Assembly: GCF_030268885.1 (NCBI RefSeq)
Contig: NZ_BSSA01000001.1
Location: 372,001-436,000 of the forward strand
Reading direction: 5' to 3'
DNA length: 64,000 nucleotides
Source: Kitasatospora phosalacinea
GTDB taxonomy: Bacteria > Actinomycetota > Actinomycetes > Streptomycetales > Streptomycetaceae
Position 1 is the stretch's first letter, and each line of letters opens with the position of its first letter. The position numbers and the translations under genes are program-made. Below, piece after piece: positions 8,994 to 17,506 of the stretch. The notes beneath the pieces are model-generated. The model did no database searches and was not told where the DNA came from. It saw nothing but the letters and a program-made list of their open reading frames with translations.

Positions 8994-9764
8994 TCAGCGC
9001 TGGTCCGGGGGCAGCAGCAGGACCGCCAGGGCCCGTGCGCAGGACCGCGCGTGGGCGAGGGCGCGGGGCAGGGCCCCGTCGGTGAGGTGGGCCGGGGTGG
9101 AGCGGACGGCGAGGGCGAAGCGGGCGGTGGGGGTCCGGTCGAGGACGGGGACGGCCAGGGTGCGGACGCCGGGGGCGGACTCGCCGTCGTTGAGGGCGTA
9201 GCCGCGTTCGCGGGTGAGGGCGAGTTCGGCGTCCAGGGCGGCCGGATCGGTGAGGGTGCGCGGGGTGTGGGCGGGCAGCGGCCCCTGCAGCGGCGGGTCG
9301 GTGGGGGAGGGCCAGGTCAGCAGGACCTTGCCGAGGGCCGTGGAGTGCAGCGGGCGGCGCAGGCCGAGGCCGGTGGAGGGCAGGACGGAGCCGCCGACCA
9401 GGATGACGGCGTGCGGGCCGGAGCGGATGGCCAGGTCGGCGGTGGCGCCGGTGCGCTGGGCGAGCTGGGCGAGTTCGGGGGCGGCGAGGTGCAGTCCGCG
9501 CTGGTGGAAGGTGAGTTGGCCGAGTTCGGCGACGGCCGGGCCGAGCCGGTAGCGGGCGGTGCGCTCGTCCTGGTCGAGGAAGCCGGTGGCGACCAGGGTG
9601 CGGGCCAGGCGGTGCGCGGTGGAGACGGACAGGCCCATCCGGCGGGCGAGTTCGGAGGCGCTGAGGTCGGGCCCGTTGTCGTGGAAGCAGTGCAGCAGGC
9701 CGAGCGCCCGGTGGACCGCCTGGGCGCCGCCGGGCGGGGCGGGGAGGGTTCCGGGGGCGGGCAT
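8994..9764 (-). CDS. IclR-family transcriptional regulator
   Basis: A 256-residue protein. The N-terminal winged helix is at about 14-75 (VHRALGLLHCFHDNGPDLSA, then SASELARRMGLSVSTAHRLA). The C-terminal IclR effector domain contains STALGKVLL and the RERGYALNDGES motif. The frame is open upstream of 9764, but the ATG at 9764 gives the family's usual length. It is divergent from the organosulfur operon and is its most likely local regulator. A 13-bp tandem repeat lies about 40 bp upstream of its start. The effector is unknown. Confidence 0.88.
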   Translation of the reverse strand: MPAPGTLPAPPGGAQAVHRALGLLHCFHDNGPDLSASELARRMGLSVSTAHRLARTLVATGFLDQDERTARYRLGPAVAELGQLTFHQRGLHLAAPELAQLAQRTGATADLAIRSGPHAVILVGGSVLPSTGLGLRRPLHSTALGKVLLTWPSPTDPPLQGPLPAHTPRTLTDPAALDAELALTRERGYALNDGESAPGVRTLAVPVLDRTPTARFALAVRSTPAHLTDGALPRALAHARSCARALAVLLLPPDQR

Positions 9765-9800
9765 CGCGCTTCTCCGGTTCAGCTCGTCGAGGGTCGGCGT

Positions 9801-9826
9801 CGGTGGTCGACTTCGGTGGTCAACTT
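9801..9826. repeat. 13-bp tandem repeat upstream of the IclR gene
   Basis: CGGTGGTCGACTT (9801-9813) is followed directly by CGGTGGTCAACTT (9814-9826) and a partial third unit CGGTG. A second small direct repeat, CGGCAGTGT at 9861-9869 and 9872-9880, lies nearby. Their place between divergent promoters makes them candidate regulator-binding sites. Confidence 0.4.
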
Positions 9827-9997
9827 CGGTGCTGTTTCCAGGATATGGGAGTGATCGCTGCGGCAGTGTGTCGGCAGTGTTGCGGCTGTCCGACCTGCCG
9901 TGAACAGGTGATCCCATCATCTGGCAAGGCTTGCTTCGGCCCCCGGTCAGGTGGAACGCTCGGTCCGTCAGCCGGTTCGAGCAGGAGGGAGTCCACC

Positions 9998-10036
9998 GTG
10001 AAGACGCACCGGTGCCACTCCTCCTGTTGTCGCTGA
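9998..10036 (+). CDS. Leader peptide MKTHRCHSSCCR upstream of the organosulfur operon
   Basis: A 12-codon ORF from GTG 9998 with a near-perfect ribosome site (AGGAGGGA, 7 nt before the start). Three of its 12 residues are cysteine, and it ends Cys-Cys-Arg-stop, as does the leader at 7811. Cysteine-rich leader ORFs act as cysteine-responsive attenuators in mycobacteria and commonly precede sulfur genes in Streptomyces. The operon that follows (10126-15800) is devoted to organosulfur uptake and cleavage, so translation of this ORF probably reports cysteine supply. It is too short for standard gene callers. Confidence 0.7.
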   Translation: MKTHRCHSSCCR

Positions 10037-10125
10037 CCCCTTCGCGAACCTCCTTCTCCCGCGCGGCCGTTCCCACCATGTGGCACGGTGCCCGCGCGCC
10101 TCCTGCCGATTCCCGGAGCCCCGCC

Positions 10126-11136
10126 ATGAGCACGCCCCCCGTCGCGCCCCCGTACCCCGACACCCTGTGGTTCACCCGCTGCCCCGTGCCGACCGCGACC
10201 GGCATCGCCGCCGACCGCGGCTGGCTGGCCGAGGAGTTCGCGGCCGAGGGCATCGCGGTGCGCTCGCTGCAGGACGTCCCGCCGGAGGTCGCCGCCGACC
10301 ACCACTACACGCACGCGCTGACCGGCCTGTTCCGGGAGGGCGGCAACGTCCCGGCGCTGTGGGCCCGTTCGCGCGGCGAGCGGACCAGGCTGATCGGCCT
10401 GACCTGGATCGAGGAGCGCCAGACGGTGCTCGTCCGGGAGGGCAGCGGCATCACCGCCGCCGAGCAGCTGCGCGGTCTGCGGCTCGCGGTGCCCCGGCAC
10501 CCGATCGCGATCGACTTCTGGCGGGCGATGGCCCTGGCCGGGCACCACGGCGCACTGGCCTCCGCCGGGCTGACCCCGGACGACGTCCGGTGGGTGGACA
10601 TCGAGGCCGCCCCCGGCGGCGGCCAGTGGGAGGCCGAACTGGCCGCGCTGGCCGAGGGCCGGGTGGACGCCGTGTACGTGAAGGGGGCGCTCGCCGTGGA
10701 GGCCGCGCGCCGCCACGGGGCCGTACCCGCCGTGGAGTTGGACGCCCTGGCGGACCGCCGCCACCGGGTGAACAACGGGACGCCCCGCCCGATCACCGTG
10801 CACCAGCAACTCCTCGACGATCAGCCCGAGTTGGTGGCGCGCTTCCTGGCGGTGCTGCTGCGCGCCGCCGACTGGGCGGCCGACCGGCCCGAGGACGTGG
10901 CCCGGATCCTCGGCGCCGAGACCGGAGCCGGCCCGGAGGGCGTCGCCGGTGCGTACGCGGCGGGCAGCCACCGCACCCTGCACCCGGACCTCTCGGCCGA
11001 CCGCCTCGAACTCCTCGCCCGGCAGGAGCAGTTCCTGCACGCCCACGGCTTCCTCGCCGACCGGGTCGACGTCCACGCCTGGGCCGACCCCGCCCCGCTG
11101 GCCGCCGCCCGCGCCCTGCTCGCCGCCCGCTCCTGA
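10126..11136 (+). CDS. DszB-like sulfinate desulfinase / NMT1-fold protein
   Basis: This 336-residue protein has no signal peptide and a periplasmic-binding-protein fold. It resembles 2'-hydroxybiphenyl-2-sulfinate desulfinase (DszB). From memory, the DszB catalytic set is Cys27, His60 and Arg70; here Cys19 in TRCPVP, His60 in HHYTHAL and Arg70 in FREGGNVP occupy matching places, with the same 10-residue His-Arg spacing. GRTRLLGIT of DszB corresponds to ERTRLIGLT here. It is the first full gene after the Cys leader and is co-directional with the SsuACB transporter and SsuD. A role in splitting a C-S bond of a sulfinate to give sulfite is inferred. The alternative is a cytoplasmic binding protein. 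Confidence 0.75.
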   Translation: MSTPPVAPPYPDTLWFTRCPVPTATGIAADRGWLAEEFAAEGIAVRSLQDVPPEVAADHHYTHALTGLFREGGNVPALWARSRGERTRLIGLTWIEERQTVLVREGSGITAAEQLRGLRLAVPRHPIAIDFWRAMALAGHHGALASAGLTPDDVRWVDIEAAPGGGQWEAELAALAEGRVDAVYVKGALAVEAARRHGAVPAVELDALADRRHRVNNGTPRPITVHQQLLDDQPELVARFLAVLLRAADWAADRPEDVARILGAETGAGPEGVAGAYAAGSHRTLHPDLSADRLELLARQEQFLHAHGFLADRVDVHAWADPAPLAAARALLAARS

Positions 11137-11160
11137 CGACCCCCACTGTTGGAGAACCCC

Positions 11161-12192
11161 ATGCGCACCACCGTCCGCCGCCCGCTGCTCGCCGCCACCG
11201 CACTGACCGCCGTCGCCGCGCTCGCCCTGACCGCCTGCTCCTCCGCTAAGGAGACCGCGGCCTCCGCCGACGGCAAGGGCGGCGCCGAGGTGGTGCTGCG
11301 GGTGCCCGACCCCGGCAACTCCGGCTTCCTCGCCAGGGGCAAGAAGGACGGCTCGCTGGACAAGGCGCTGGCCGCCGTGCACGCCAAGGTGGTGTGGACG
11401 GGCAGCGCCGGCCCGTTCGCCCCCGCCGCGCAGGCCCTCAACGCCGACCAGCTGGACGTCGCCCAGGGCTCGATCACCTCGGCCGTCGCCGCGCTCGCCC
11501 AGAAGCCCGGCTTCAAGCTGTTCGCGCAGACCGAGCCGGACGAGGCGGGCGAGGGCATCCTGGTGAAGAACGACTCGCCGATCAAGGAGATCAAGGACCT
11601 GGTCGGCAGGAAGGTCGCCGTCTCGCAGGGCGGCACCTCCGAGTACCTGCTGCTGAAGGCGCTGGAGAAGAACGGCATCCCGGCCGACCAGGTCCAGCGG
11701 GTCTACCTGCGGGCCGACCAGACCTCCGGCGTCTTCAACTCCGGGCAGGTCGACGCCTGGGCGACCTGGGGCACCTTCTCGATCCCCGCCATCGCCAACG
11801 CGAACTCCCACTTCCTGGCCAACGGCAAGGCCGTCGGCAGCGACAACTACGCGGTATGGGCGGTGCGTTCGACCTTCGCCGAGAAGCACCCCGAGGTGGT
11901 GAAGGCGTTCTACGGCTACCTGCACGAGAACGGCGCCAAGGAGAAGGCCGACCCGGCCGCCTACCTCAACGTGTTCACCGACGCCGGGCCGACCGCCGTC
12001 ACCCCCGCGGAGAAGGAGATCGCCGTCGAGTTCGGCAAGCAGCGCGCCGTCGACTCCCCGATCACCGACGCCGACGCCGCCCGGTTCGCCGTGGTCGCCA
12101 AGTTCTACGCCGACCAGGGCGTCACCAAGACCCTGGTCGACGTCAAGCCCTACCTGATCGACGTCAACTCCCTTCCCGGGAGCGGACAGTGA
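11161..12192 (+). CDS. ssuA: Sulfonate ABC transporter substrate-binding lipoprotein
   Basis: A 343-residue lipoprotein. The signal peptide ends in the lipobox LTAC (Cys about residue 23), and a linker and NMT1/SsuA-type binding domain follow. ITSAVAALAQKPGFKLFAQTEP and the VSQGGTSEYLLLKALEKNGI stretch are typical of aliphatic sulfonate binding proteins. The ATG at 11161 follows GGAGAACCCC. It overlaps the permease start by GTGA at 12189-12192. It would capture a sulfonate outside the membrane and deliver it to SsuC. The exact substrate is not evident. Confidence 0.88.
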   Translation: MRTTVRRPLLAATALTAVAALALTACSSAKETAASADGKGGAEVVLRVPDPGNSGFLARGKKDGSLDKALAAVHAKVVWTGSAGPFAPAAQALNADQLDVAQGSITSAVAALAQKPGFKLFAQTEPDEAGEGILVKNDSPIKEIKDLVGRKVAVSQGGTSEYLLLKALEKNGIPADQVQRVYLRADQTSGVFNSGQVDAWATWGTFSIPAIANANSHFLANGKAVGSDNYAVWAVRSTFAEKHPEVVKAFYGYLHENGAKEKADPAAYLNVFTDAGPTAVTPAEKEIAVEFGKQRAVDSPITDADAARFAVVAKFYADQGVTKTLVDVKPYLIDVNSLPGSGQ

Positions 12193-13037
12193 CCACCACC
12201 ACCGAGGCGGCCCGGGCGGCCGGACTGGTCGCCCCCCGGGCCCGCGCCACCACCGCCCGGCCGCGCGGCCTCTCGCTCGCCCTGCGCGCCCTGGGCCCGA
12301 TCGCCCTGCTCGCCGCCTGGCAGGTCTCCTCCGCGACCGGCGCGCTCACCCCCGACGTGCTCGCCTCGCCCGGCCAGGTCCTGCAGGCGGTGAAGGAGCT
12401 GTGGGGCAACGGGCAGCTCGCCGACGCGCTCTCCACCTCGCTGACCCGGGCCGCCCTCGGCCTGCTGTTCGGCGCCGGCACCGGCCTGGTGCTCGGCGTG
12501 GTCACCGGCTTCTTCCGGCTCGGCGAGGAACTGCTCGACTCCGCGGTCCAGGTCCTGCGCACCGTCCCGTTCCTGGCGCTGGTACCGCTGTTCATGGTCT
12601 GGTTCGGCATCACCGAGACGGCGAAGATCGCGCTGATCGGCGTGGCCACCTCCTTCCCGATGTACGTCTCCGCCTCCGGGGGCGTCCGCAACACCGACCG
12701 CAAGCTCGTCGAGGCGATGCGCAGCTTCGGCCTCTCCCGCTGGGCGGTGGTCCGCGAGGTCGTGCTGCCCGGCGCGCTGCCCGCCCTGCTCTCCGGGCTG
12801 CGGCTGTCGATGACGCTCAGCGTGATCGCGCTGATCGCCGCCGAGGAGATCAACTCCACCGAGGGGATCGGCTACCTGATGGCCCAGGCGCAGAACTTCT
12901 CCCGCACCGACGTGCTCGCCGTCTGCATCCTGATCTACGGCCTGCTCGGCCTGGCCGCCGACGGCGCGGTCCGCGTCCTGGAACGCGTCCTGATGCCCTG
13001 GCGGCCCGTCACCGGACGGCAGGTGGCCGGACGATGA
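12189..13037 (+). CDS. ssuC: Sulfonate ABC transporter permease
   Basis: A 282-residue inner-membrane protein with about six TM helices and the BPD_transp_1 EAA loop (VEAMRSFGLSRWAVVREVVL, then PGALPALLSGLRLS). The GTG start overlaps the ssuA stop, and its stop overlaps the ssuB ATG (ATGA at 13034-13037), so the three transport genes are translationally coupled. Confidence 0.9.
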   Translation: MTTTTEAARAAGLVAPRARATTARPRGLSLALRALGPIALLAAWQVSSATGALTPDVLASPGQVLQAVKELWGNGQLADALSTSLTRAALGLLFGAGTGLVLGVVTGFFRLGEELLDSAVQVLRTVPFLALVPLFMVWFGITETAKIALIGVATSFPMYVSASGGVRNTDRKLVEAMRSFGLSRWAVVREVVLPGALPALLSGLRLSMTLSVIALIAAEEINSTEGIGYLMAQAQNFSRTDVLAVCILIYGLLGLAADGAVRVLERVLMPWRPVTGRQVAGR

Positions 13038-13789
13038 GCACCCCCGCCACCACCGCCCCCGCCACCACCGCCCCCGCGGTCCACCTGCGCGGCCTGCGCC
13101 GGGTGTTCGGCACCCGCGCCGTCCTGGACGGCATCGACCTGGACATCGCCCGCGGCGAGTTCCTCGCCCTGCTCGGCGCCTCCGGCACCGGCAAGACCAC
13201 CCTGCTGCGGATCCTCGGCGCCCTCGACCGCGCCGACCAGGGCACCGTCCTCGTCCCGCCCTCGCGGACCGTGGTCTTCCAGGAACCCCGGCTGATCCCG
13301 TCCAAGCGCGTCCTCGGCAACGTCACCGTCGGCCTGCCGCGCGGTGCCGCCACCCGGGAGACCGGCCGCCGGGCGCTGGCCGAGGTCGGCCTCGCCGACC
13401 ACGCCGACGCCTGGCCCGGCACCCTCTCCGGCGGCGAGGCCCAGCGCGCCGCCCTGGCCCGCGCCCTCGTCCGGGAGCCCGAACTCCTGCTGCTGGACGA
13501 GCCGTTCGCCGCCCTGGACGCCCTCACCCGGCTGCGCATGCAGGACCTGGTCGGCGAACTGTGCCGCAAGCACCGGCCCGCCGTCCTGCTGGTCACCCAC
13601 GACGTGGACGAGGCGATCCGGCTCGCCGACCGGGTCGCCGTGCTGCGCGACGGCGCGCTGGTCCGCGACGAGACCGTCACCGTCGAACGTCCCCGGGACG
13701 CCGCCGACCCCGAGTTCGCCGCACTGCGCCGCCGCCTGCTCGCCGACCTCGGCGTGCACCGGGACTCCGCACCACAGCACGTCAACTAG
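13034..13789 (+). CDS. ssuB: Sulfonate ABC transporter ATPase
   Basis: A 251-residue ABC ATPase. Walker A is GASGTGKTT (about 52-60), the Q loop FQEPRLIPSKRV, the signature LSGGEAQR, and Walker B LLLLDEPFAALDA with the switch His in LLVTHDVDEA. The short Q-loop region with EPRL is characteristic of the SsuB/TauB subfamily. The N terminus has a short Ala/Thr repeat (PATTAPATTAPAV). It energises uptake with SsuC. Confidence 0.9.
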   Translation: MSTPATTAPATTAPAVHLRGLRRVFGTRAVLDGIDLDIARGEFLALLGASGTGKTTLLRILGALDRADQGTVLVPPSRTVVFQEPRLIPSKRVLGNVTVGLPRGAATRETGRRALAEVGLADHADAWPGTLSGGEAQRAALARALVREPELLLLDEPFAALDALTRLRMQDLVGELCRKHRPAVLLVTHDVDEAIRLADRVAVLRDGALVRDETVTVERPRDAADPEFAALRRRLLADLGVHRDSAPQHVN

Positions 13790-13815
13790 CCACCCCTGAA
13801 AGGAAAGCGACCGCC

Positions 13816-14724
13816 ATGACCGTCACCGTCGGTGTGCACCGCTCCAACCCCTCCCTCTACCACCTGGCCCGACTCGACTACCTGCAGCAGGAGTTGGCCC
13901 CGCTCGGCGAGAGCGCCGAGTTCCACCACTACACGGACGGCACCAAGACCGGCCCCTACCTGGCCGACGGCACCATCGACTTCGGCGGCACCGGCTCCAC
14001 CCCGCCGATCACCGCCCAGGCCGCGGGCCACGACATCGTCTACACCGCCGTCTCCGCGCCCCGCCCCGACCACGGCGCGCTGCTGGTCGCCGCCGACGGG
14101 CCGGTGCACTCGATCGCCGACCTCAAGGGCACCACCGTGGTGCTCGGCATCGGCTCCTGGCAGACCCACCTGCTCGCCAAGGCCCTGGACCGGCACGGCC
14201 TCTCCTACCGCGACGACATCACCGCCGAACGCCCCGCCGGGGACGAGGCCGAGCGGCTGCGCAGCGGCGCCATCGCCGGCTGGATCGCCCAGGGCGCCGA
14301 ACTCGCCGCCGCCCGCCGCACCGGCGAGTTCCGCGAACTGGTCCGCACCGGCGACGTCATCACCGACCGCTCGGTGTTCTTCACCCGCCGCGAACTCGCC
14401 GTCCAGCGGCCCGAGGTGGTCGCCGCCATCGTCACCGCCCTGCAGCGCGCCGACCACTGGGCCGCCGCCCACCCGGCCGAGGCCGCCGCCATCGCCGCCG
14501 AGGACCAGGGCGGCGAGGCCGCCGACTGGCACACCGCGCTGGCCGCCCTGCCCTGGCAACTGGAGCCCGCCACCGCCGAGTTCGTCGCCGAGCAGCAGGA
14601 AGCCGCCGACATCTTCCACCGGGTCGGCTTCATCGACCGCGCCGTCACCGTCGCCGACATCCACCTGCCCGAGCTGGAGCAGCCGGTCGCCGCCGCCATC
14701 TCCCGCGCCAGCAAGGAAGCCTGA
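13816..14724 (+). CDS. Substrate-binding-protein-like protein lacking a signal peptide
   Basis: This 302-residue protein has the SsuA/NMT1 fold from its first residues (MTVTVGVHRSNPSLYHLARL, then DGTIDFGGTGSTPPI and GSWQTHLLAKALDRHGLSY). It has no signal peptide or lipobox, so as written it would be cytoplasmic. It lies 26 bp after ssuB and 5 bp before ssuD with an AGGAAAG ribosome site. It lacks the Cys-Pro-Val-Pro motif of the DszB-like gene at 10126. It may be a ligand-binding partner of SsuD, or a protein exported by another route. Function uncertain. Confidence 0.7.
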   Translation: MTVTVGVHRSNPSLYHLARLDYLQQELAPLGESAEFHHYTDGTKTGPYLADGTIDFGGTGSTPPITAQAAGHDIVYTAVSAPRPDHGALLVAADGPVHSIADLKGTTVVLGIGSWQTHLLAKALDRHGLSYRDDITAERPAGDEAERLRSGAIAGWIAQGAELAAARRTGEFRELVRTGDVITDRSVFFTRRELAVQRPEVVAAIVTALQRADHWAAAHPAEAAAIAAEDQGGEAADWHTALAALPWQLEPATAEFVAEQQEAADIFHRVGFIDRAVTVADIHLPELEQPVAAAISRASKEA

Positions 14725-14729
14725 GCACC

Positions 14730-15800
14730 ATGGCCACCGAAGTCCTCTGGTACCTGATCCCCCGCGAGGGCCACTACCCCTGGGAGCCCGAGGGCCGCCG
14801 CCCGGTCGACCTCGGCTACCTCCAGCACCTCGCCGCCACCGTGGAGCGGCTCGGCTACACCGGCGCGCTGCTCGCCACCGACCAGTACGACGTGTGGACG
14901 CTCGGCTCCGCACTGGCCGCCGCCACCGGCCCCGGCTTCCAGCCCCTGCTGGCCGTCCACCCCGGCCTGGTCTCGCCCACCCTGCTGGCCAAGATGGCGC
15001 TCTCCTTCGAGCACCTGCACGGCCCCGGCCGACTCCGCTTCAACGTGGTCAACGGCTCCACCAACCAGCTGCGCGAGTACGGCCTGCACGTCGAGCACGA
15101 CGACCGCTACCGGCTGTCCGCCGAGTACTGGAGCCTGGTCAAGCGCCTCACCAGCGGCGAGGTCTTCGACCACGAGGGCGAGTTCTACCAGCTGAAGAAC
15201 GCCGGGGCCTCGCTGCGCGACCTGCCGCCGCTGCGCGAGGGCCACATCCCGCTCTGGTTCGGCGGCTCCTCCCCGGCGGGCATCGAGGTCGCCGCCGAGC
15301 ACGTCGACGTCTACCTCACCTGGGGCGAACCCCCGCACCTGCTCAAGGAGAAGCTGGAGCGCGTCCGCGAACGCGCCGCCGCCCACGGCCGCACCCTGCG
15401 GCTCGGGCTGCGCCTGCACCTGATCGTCCGCGACACCGAGGAGCAGGCCTGGGCCGCCGCCGACCGCCTCCTCGACGTCACCAGCGAGGCCACCTACGCC
15501 CGCCAGCTCGGCGGCCGGGCCGAGGAGGACGGCATCGGCTGGCAGCGCCAGTTCCGCCAGCACGGCGGCCGCGTACCGGCCCGCGCACGGGAGTTGGAGA
15601 CCCACCCCAACCTGTGGCCCGGGATGAGCCTGTTCCGTCCCGGCCCCGGCACCGCGGTGGTCGGCTCCACCGACCAGGTCGTCGAACGGCTGCGCGAGTT
15701 CCAGGAGTTGGGCGTGGACACCTTCATCCTCTCCGGCAACCCGCTGCTGGAGGAGGCGTACCGGGTCGCCGAGACCGTCCTGCCGAAGCTGCACCCCTGA
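14730..15800 (+). CDS. ssuD: FMNH2-dependent alkanesulfonate monooxygenase (LLM family)
   Basis: A 356-residue luciferase-like TIM barrel close in length to E. coli SsuD. Visible elements are the start VLWYLIPREGHYPW, the RLRFNVVNGSTNQLREYGL loop, LWFGGSSPAGIEVAAEHVDVYLTW, and the C-terminal VGSTDQVVERLREFQELGVDTFILSGNPLLEEA. The reaction converts an alkanesulfonate, O2 and FMNH2 to an aldehyde and sulfite. No flavin reductase (SsuE) is encoded nearby, so reduced flavin must come from elsewhere. It is the last gene of the operon and is followed by a 13-bp terminator stem. Confidence 0.9.
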   Translation: MATEVLWYLIPREGHYPWEPEGRRPVDLGYLQHLAATVERLGYTGALLATDQYDVWTLGSALAAATGPGFQPLLAVHPGLVSPTLLAKMALSFEHLHGPGRLRFNVVNGSTNQLREYGLHVEHDDRYRLSAEYWSLVKRLTSGEVFDHEGEFYQLKNAGASLRDLPPLREGHIPLWFGGSSPAGIEVAAEHVDVYLTWGEPPHLLKEKLERVRERAAAHGRTLRLGLRLHLIVRDTEEQAWAAADRLLDVTSEATYARQLGGRAEEDGIGWQRQFRQHGGRVPARARELETHPNLWPGMSLFRPGPGTAVVGSTDQVVERLREFQELGVDTFILSGNPLLEEAYRVAETVLPKLHP

Positions 15801-15811
15801 CGCCCCGGGAC

Positions 15812-15848
15812 CGGGCGGGCGGCCGAACCCTCCCCGGCCGCCCGCCCG
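15812..15848. terminator. Bidirectional hairpin after ssuD
   Basis: CGGGCGGGCGGCC (15812-15824) pairs perfectly with 15836-15848 around an 11-nt loop, between the convergent ssuD and aldo/keto reductase genes. Confidence 0.75.
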
Positions 15849-15866
15849 TTCCCGGCTGCTACCGCG

Positions 15867-16856
15867 TCACTTGCTGAGCCGGTCGATCTCCGCCAGCTCC
15901 TCCGCGGACAGCGGACCGGCCGCCAGCGCGTCCAGGTTCTGGTCCAGCTGCTGCACGCTCGACGCGCCGATGATCACCGACACCACCCGCTCGTCCCGCA
16001 GCACCCAGGACAGCGCCAGCTGCGCCAGGCTCTGCCCGCGGCCCTCCGCGACCTTCGCCAGCGCCCGCAGCTGCTCCAGCTTCGCCTCCGTCAGCGCCTC
16101 CTCCTTCAGGAAGTGGCCCACCGACATCCGCGAACCCGCCGGGACACCGCCCGACAGGTAGCGGTCGGTCAACAGGCCCTGCGCCAGCGGCGAGTAGGCG
16201 ATCAGCGCGGTCTGCGTCTCGCCCACCGCGTCCAGCAGCCCCTGCTCCGGCTCCCGGTTCAGGATCGAGTAGCTCGCCTGGTTCAGCAGGCACGGCGTGC
16301 CCAGCTCGCGCAGGATCGCCACCGCCTCCCGGTGCTGCTCCGCCGGGTAGTTGGAGATCGCCGCGTACAGCGCGCGGCCCGAGCGCACCGCCGTGTCCAG
16401 CGCGCCCATCGTCTCCTCCAGCGGGGTGGTCGGGTCCCACCGGTGCGAGTAGAAGACGTCGACGTAGTCCAGGCCCATCCGGCTCAGCGACTGGTCCAGG
16501 CTGGCCAGCAGGTACTTGCGGCTGCCGCCGTCCCCGTACGGGCCCGGCCACATGTCCCAGCCCGCCTTCGAGGCGATGAACAGCTCGTCCCGGAACGGGC
16601 GGAAGTCCTGGGCGAACAGGTAGCCGAAGTTGCGCTCCGCGCTGCCGTACGGCGGGCCGTAGTTGTTCGCCAGGTCGAAGTGCGTCACCCCCCGGTCGAA
16701 GGCCCGGCGCAGCACCGCGCGCTGCACCTCCAGCGGCTGGGTGTCACCGAAGTTGTGCCACAGGCCGAGCGAGACGGCGGGCAGCTGCACGCCGCTGCGT
16801 CCGGCGCGGCGGAAGGACATCGAGGCGTAGCGGTCTTCTGCGGGGAGGAAGCTCAT
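15867..16856 (-). CDS. Aldo/keto reductase, YghZ/Gpr type (L-glyceraldehyde 3-phosphate reductase-like)
   Basis: A 329-residue TIM-barrel reductase that closely follows E. coli YghZ: RRAGRSGVQLPAVSLGLWHN, FDLANNYGPPYGSAE (catalytic Tyr), ASKAGW (Lys), FYSHRWDPTTPLEETM (His) and a C-terminal VIIGASSVQQLDQN for NADPH. YghZ-type enzymes reduce small aldehydes such as methylglyoxal and L-glyceraldehyde 3-phosphate. The ATG at 16856 has AGGA 8 nt upstream; an in-frame ATG at 16865 (MLVMSF) is an alternative start. It is monocistronic. Confidence 0.88.
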   Translation of the reverse strand: MSFLPAEDRYASMSFRRAGRSGVQLPAVSLGLWHNFGDTQPLEVQRAVLRRAFDRGVTHFDLANNYGPPYGSAERNFGYLFAQDFRPFRDELFIASKAGWDMWPGPYGDGGSRKYLLASLDQSLSRMGLDYVDVFYSHRWDPTTPLEETMGALDTAVRSGRALYAAISNYPAEQHREAVAILRELGTPCLLNQASYSILNREPEQGLLDAVGETQTALIAYSPLAQGLLTDRYLSGGVPAGSRMSVGHFLKEEALTEAKLEQLRALAKVAEGRGQSLAQLALSWVLRDERVVSVIIGASSVQQLDQNLDALAAGPLSAEELAEIDRLSK

Positions 16857-17023
16857 GACCAGCATCCTGCCAGGTGGGGCCCGCCGACGGGACCAACGGC
16901 CCTGCCCGCGGACCCCGCCCCGACGTACCCTGGCCGGACGGGCGCAGCAGCGCGACACCAGCCGTGACAGCAGGTGACGGAGCGGGGCGGCGACCGTAGC
17001 GGACAGCACGAGAGGACACCGCC

Positions 17024-17473
17024 GTGGCACTGCCGGACATCACCAGCCGGACCGACCTGGAGCGGGCCCTCCGGCTCTTCTACCGCGCCGCCTTCGCCGA
17101 CCCGCTGATCGGCCCGCACTTCACCGAGGTCGCCCGCCTCGACCTGGAGGCCCACCTCCCCCGGATCACCGACTTCTGGGAGAGCGCCCTGCTGCGCACC
17201 GCCTCCTACCGCGGCAACGCGCTCGCCCCGCACGCCGCGCTGCACGCCGCCGCCCCGCTCACCGCCGCCCACTTCGGGCGCTGGGTCCAGCTCTGGCGCG
17301 CCACCCTCGACGGCCGCCACGCCGGGCCCGTCACCGAACGCGCCAAGGCCCAGTCCCAGCGCATCGCCGTCGCCATGCTGCGCCGCCTCGGCGACGGCGG
17401 CACCGGCGGCGGCACCGGCGGCTTCGTCCCGCTCAGCGCCGTCCGCCTGGCCTCCGGCAGCGCCGTCGGCTGA
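17024..17473 (+). CDS. Group III truncated hemoglobin
   Basis: A 149-residue protein. The 2-on-2 globin fold is seen as LFYRAAFADPLIGPHFTEVA (B/E region), LPRITDFWESALL and LTAAHFGRWVQLWRATLD, where the His is the likely proximal heme ligand. It has an unusually Gly-rich insertion (GGTGGGTGG) near the C terminus. GTG start at 17024. Members bind O2 or NO in the cytoplasm; the physiological role here is not shown. It is divergent from the aldo/keto reductase gene. Confidence 0.85.
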   Translation: MALPDITSRTDLERALRLFYRAAFADPLIGPHFTEVARLDLEAHLPRITDFWESALLRTASYRGNALAPHAALHAAAPLTAAHFGRWVQLWRATLDGRHAGPVTERAKAQSQRIAVAMLRRLGDGGTGGGTGGFVPLSAVRLASGSAVG

Positions 17474-17506
17474 CCGTCGGCGCCGGGACCGCGGCCGGGG
17501 GCGGCC

